Shown piece after piece: positions 61,576-64,000 of a DNA stretch of 64,000 nucleotides. Made by a program: the position numbers and the translations under genes. The notes beneath the pieces were generated by a model. That model searched no databases. It was not told the DNA's origin and saw only the letters and a program-made list of their open reading frames with translations. The stretch's first letter is position 1, and each line of letters starts with the position of its first letter. The stretch is from G963422565 sp963422565 (GTDB taxonomy: Bacteria > Pseudomonadota > Alphaproteobacteria > MPNO01): assembly GCA_963422565.1 (NCBI GenBank), contig OY730228.1:3286001-3350000 (forward strand), in the 5' to 3' direction.

Positions 61576-62820
61576 TCAGGCGGCGATGGCGGCCGTTCCG
61601 CCCTCCTCCTCGACGGCGCGCTGCGCCCGCTCCCAGTCGGTGATATAGTCCCGTACCAGCGGCGCGGCGGTTTGATCGCGGGTGATCTGCATCTGGAAGA
61701 CCATTTGGTTCCAGTGCTTGAAGGCCATCTCGCAGCCTTTGAGATAGAACTCCCACATGCGGCAGAAGCGTTCGTCGTAGATTTCCGCGACTCGGCGGCG
61801 GTTGGCCTGGAAGCGCTGGTGCCAGTGACGCAGGGTCTTGGCGTAGTGCAGCCGTAGGATCTCGATGTCGGTCACGTAGAGCCTTTCGCGCTCGAGGGCG
61901 GCGAGCACCTCGGAGAGCGCCGGCGTGTAACCGCCGGGGAAGATGTATTTGCGGAGCCAGGTGTTGGTGCTGCCCGGCGGCTCCATCCGGCCGATCGAAT
62001 GCAGCAGCGCCACCCCGTCCTCGGCCAGGAGCGCGCGGAGCCGGGAGAAAAACCTGCGATAATAGGCGGTGCCGACATGCTCGAACATGCCGACCGAGAC
62101 GATCCTGTCGAATCGGCCCCGATGCTCCCGATAGTCCTGGAGGAGGAAGGTCACGCGGTCGCCGAGCCCCGCCTCGGCCGCGCGGCGTTGCGAGACCCGA
62201 TGCTGCTCTTCCGAGAGCGTCAACCCGACGACTTCGAGATCGGCGAGGCCGGCCAGATAGAGCGCCAGACCGCCCCAGCCCGAGCCGATATCGAGAACCT
62301 TCTGCCCCGGCGACAGCAGCAGCTTGGAGGCCAGATGACGCTTCTTGTTGAGCTGGGCGGTCTCCAGCGTGTCGTCGTCGTCGATGAAGTAGGCGCAGGA
62401 ATATTGCCTGTCCTTGTCGAGGAAGAGGTCGTACAGCGCGTCCGAGAGGTCATAGTGATGGGCGGCGTTGCGTCTCGCCCGATGGGCCGGGTTGTATTGC
62501 TGCATCCGGCGCATCCCGAAGGACAGCCCCTCCGCCAGTCGAAAGACCGGGTTGTCCTGGGCGGCGGTGGCGTTGATGCAGCAGAACTCGATGAAGTCGC
62601 CGAGCGTGCCCTCCTCGACCGTCAACGTCCCGTCCATATAGGCTTCGCCGACATGCAGCCAGGGGTTGGTCACGAGACTCGTATGGAGGCGCCGGTCGTG
62701 CAGCCGGACCGTGCAGGTGGGGCCGGCCTTCCCTTCGAAGCGATGGGTCCTCCCGGCAGCGTCTATCAGAGTCAGCCGACCGGCGGTCACTATCCTTTCG
62801 AGCGCCCACGACAACAGCAT
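61576..62820 (-). CDS. cfa: Cyclopropane-fatty-acyl-phospholipid synthase
   Basis: 414 residues. Transfers a methylene group from SAM to cis double bonds of membrane lipids. Seen: AHHYDLSDALYDLFLDKDRQ, SCAYFIDDDDTLETAQLNKK, SAM loop VLDIGSGWGGLALYLAG, IVSVGMFEHVGTAYYRRFF and WLRKYIFPGGYTPALSEVL. The start at 62820 (MLLSWALERI) follows GGAGGGGGAA. An ATG 135 bp upstream would add residues unlike the family and lies in the divergent promoter region. Confidence 0.9.
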   Translation of the reverse strand: MLLSWALERIVTAGRLTLIDAAGRTHRFEGKAGPTCTVRLHDRRLHTSLVTNPWLHVGEAYMDGTLTVEEGTLGDFIEFCCINATAAQDNPVFRLAEGLSFGMRRMQQYNPAHRARRNAAHHYDLSDALYDLFLDKDRQYSCAYFIDDDDTLETAQLNKKRHLASKLLLSPGQKVLDIGSGWGGLALYLAGLADLEVVGLTLSEEQHRVSQRRAAEAGLGDRVTFLLQDYREHRGRFDRIVSVGMFEHVGTAYYRRFFSRLRALLAEDGVALLHSIGRMEPPGSTNTWLRKYIFPGGYTPALSEVLAALERERLYVTDIEILRLHYAKTLRHWHQRFQANRRRVAEIYDERFCRMWEFYLKGCEMAFKHWNQMVFQMQITRDQTAAPLVRDYITDWERAQRAVEEEGGTAAIAA

Positions 62821-62953
62821 TTCCCCCTCCGGCGGCCCTCCGACCACGCAGCGTTCTCCATCCGACCGAGGGGCATCATACACTGGTGGGGCGGCGATTC
62901 GCGATCCGCCGCCGCTTGCGGCATTATTCGCCGCGGCCTTCGCGGAGACCATC

Positions 62954-63784
62954 ATGGGCTACGAGACGATATTGGTGGATATCGAGGACGGCGTCGCCGT
63001 TCTCACCTTCAACCGTCCCGAGAAGAAGAACGCCATGAACCCCCGTCTGCACGAGGAGGTGACCGATGCGCTCGAGTTCCTGCGCTACGACGAGGGTGCG
63101 CGCGTCCTGGTGGTCATCGGCACCGGCGACGCATTCTGCGCGGGCATGGACCTCAAGGAATTCTTCGTCGAGCTCAAGCCGCTGCCGGCCGAATATGACC
63201 GCGTCTCCCGGGTCGCGGTCGAATGGCGCGGGCGGACGCTGCGCCATTTTCCCAAGCCGACGATCGTGATGGTCAACGGGCATTGCTTCGGCGGCGCCTT
63301 CACGATCGTCGAGGCGTGCGATCTCGCCGTCGCGGCCGAAGACGCGGAGATGGGGCTGAGCGAGATTAACTTCAAGATGTTTCCGGGCGGCAGCGTCTCG
63401 AAGTCGATGGGCGATCTCCTGAGGCCCCGCGATTATCTCTGGTATGCGTTGACCGGCCGGCCGTTCACGGGCCGGACCGCGGCCGAGATCGGCTTCGTCA
63501 ATTTCGCTTTCCCCGCGGCGATGCTGCGGGCCGAGACGATGGCGGCCGCGCGCGAGATCGCCGCCAAGGATCCCTCGGCGCTCAGGGCGACCAAGGACGC
63601 ATACCGCTTCTCGCTGGGCATGGATTGGGATACCGCGATGAGCTACGCCTCGGCGATGGAAGCCTGGCATGTCCAGCGTCAGAGCGACGCCTTCCGGGAG
63701 GAGGGTATCGGCGACTTTCTGGACAAGAAGTACCGCCCCGGACTCGGCGGCCATGAAACCGTCGAGCGGGAAACGCGCCGCTGA
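62954..63784 (+). CDS. Crotonase-family enzyme, probably feruloyl/p-hydroxycinnamoyl-CoA hydratase-lyase
   Basis: 276 residues. The first oxyanion segment is DAFCAGMDLKEFFVE and the second is VNGHCFGGAFTIVEACDLAV. The active-site region GLSEINFKMFPGGSVSKSMG matches the hydroxycinnamoyl-CoA hydratase/lyase subgroup (GLSEINWGIPPGxxVSK) better than fatty-acid enoyl-CoA hydratases. That subgroup converts feruloyl-CoA to vanillin and acetyl-CoA. No feruloyl-CoA synthetase is in view, so the exact substrate is not certain. ATG at 62954 with CGGAGA upstream, divergent from cfa. Confidence 0.78.
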   Translation: MGYETILVDIEDGVAVLTFNRPEKKNAMNPRLHEEVTDALEFLRYDEGARVLVVIGTGDAFCAGMDLKEFFVELKPLPAEYDRVSRVAVEWRGRTLRHFPKPTIVMVNGHCFGGAFTIVEACDLAVAAEDAEMGLSEINFKMFPGGSVSKSMGDLLRPRDYLWYALTGRPFTGRTAAEIGFVNFAFPAAMLRAETMAAAREIAAKDPSALRATKDAYRFSLGMDWDTAMSYASAMEAWHVQRQSDAFREEGIGDFLDKKYRPGLGGHETVERETRR

Positions 63785-63834
63785 GCCCGGGCCGGCCGCG
63801 CGGCGGAACGGATTTACGGCCCTGGAGGAGAGCG

Positions 63835-64000
63835 ATGGCGAGTTGTACCGAAAGCGTTTACGACTATAACGGCGCTTCCGTGTTCATGCGGCGCGGCGGC
63901 AGCGGCGAGACGCTGCTGTTCCTGCACGGTGCCGGGGGAATCCCCGGCTGGCTGCCGTATCTCGACGGTCTTTCGGACGGTTTCGATGTCGTCGCCCTCG
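63835..64000 (+). CDS. Alpha/beta hydrolase, N-terminal part
   Basis: 55 codons before the window ends. MASCTESVYDYNGASVFMRR is followed by LLFLHGAGGIPGWLPYLDGL, the H-G-x-G oxyanion loop of alpha/beta hydrolases. A TGGAGGAG ribosome-binding site precedes the ATG. It starts 50 bp after the hydratase-lyase on the same strand and may belong to the same pathway. The catalytic residues lie outside the window. Confidence 0.8.
   Translation, partial: MASCTESVYDYNGASVFMRRGGSGETLLFLHGAGGIPGWLPYLDGLSDGFDVVAL

Noticed and set aside
62666..62953. An upstream extension of the hydratase-lyase gene by 96 codons
   Set aside because: The extension is antisense to the cfa start and unlike the crotonase family. 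The ATG at 62954 fits the family N-terminus.
1..64000. CRISPR arrays, Cas genes and other known defence operons
   Set aside because: No regularly spaced repeats and no Cas-like proteins were seen. The only defence-like sequence is the methyltransferase stub at 24.4-24.6 kb.
1..64000. tRNA and rRNA genes
   Set aside because: I found no cloverleaf with a GTTCGAATC-type T arm and no rRNA-like stretch in the gaps.

Overview
This is a GC-rich chromosomal window from an alphaproteobacterium, most like the Rhodospirillales/Rhizobiales side of the class. The evidence is conserved gene order: yfgM-like/bamB/der, dnaB-alr-mlaE-mlaF-radA-cvpA-(purF)-SDR, and folK/rpoZ/relA-spoT/pdxJ/acpS, plus a DUF2794 gene and overlapping ATGA/GTGA gene joints. 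I cannot name the species. The number of insertion sequences (IS), pseudogenes and gene fragments resembles genomes relaxing under host association or a bottleneck; that is inference only.

Region 1 (1-6.6 kb) is ordinary chromosome: the end of a MarR regulator, an AEC permease, a compact MetE-like methyltransferase, a penicillin-acylase-family hydrolase, a cob(I)alamin adenosyltransferase and a gentisate dioxygenase. It ends in the C-terminal stub of a LivF ATPase.

Region 2 (6.87-26.92 kb) is a mosaic accessory block. Its outer parts are insertion sequences: an IS3-family element (IS3a) present twice in inverted orientation and almost identical, fragments of a second IS3 type (IS3b) and a third (IS3c), two kinds of IS66 and a decayed IS21. 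Inside sit two non-IS islands. The larger (9.3-18.4 kb) has different codon use, with Leu nearly always CTC. It carries an MMPL exporter tail, a LolA-like protein, a dead Rieske oxygenase and an intact branched-chain-type ABC uptake operon: livK, livH and a triple-fused livMGF. That operon is followed by an amidohydrolase and a broken amidase. The smaller (23.3-24.7 kb) holds a short DUF1640-like gene and an in-frame chimera of a DNA methyltransferase N-terminus with a SLAM outer-membrane barrel. The block lies between a livF C-terminus on the left and the Tat leader of a substrate-binding protein plus an amidase on the right, all on the minus strand. I infer that it replaced the middle of a resident amidase-liv operon.

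Region 3 (27.0-29.3 kb) is a decay zone: a damaged amidase and a thrice-frameshifted acyl-CoA dehydrogenase, joined head to head with both 5' ends missing.

Region 4 (29.4-64 kb) is dense and mostly intact. It holds an RND exporter with its adaptor; an HD-domain protein next to a heme-oxygenase-like diiron protein; an FAH-family hydrolase, an MFS transporter, UDGb and a NYN protein; then folK, rpoZ, relA/spoT, pdxJ, acpS, yacG, rng, maf, a DUF6282 hydrolase, a DUF3891 gene, type 2 IPP isomerase and a Nudix gene. These are followed by the outer-membrane-assembly/GTPase set (yfgM-like, bamB, der) and the dnaB-to-SDR block read leftward. In that block purF survives only as a 92-codon internally deleted ORF, although its neighbours look intact. 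The window ends with a cyclopropane synthase, a feruloyl-CoA hydratase/lyase-like enzyme and the start of an alpha/beta hydrolase.
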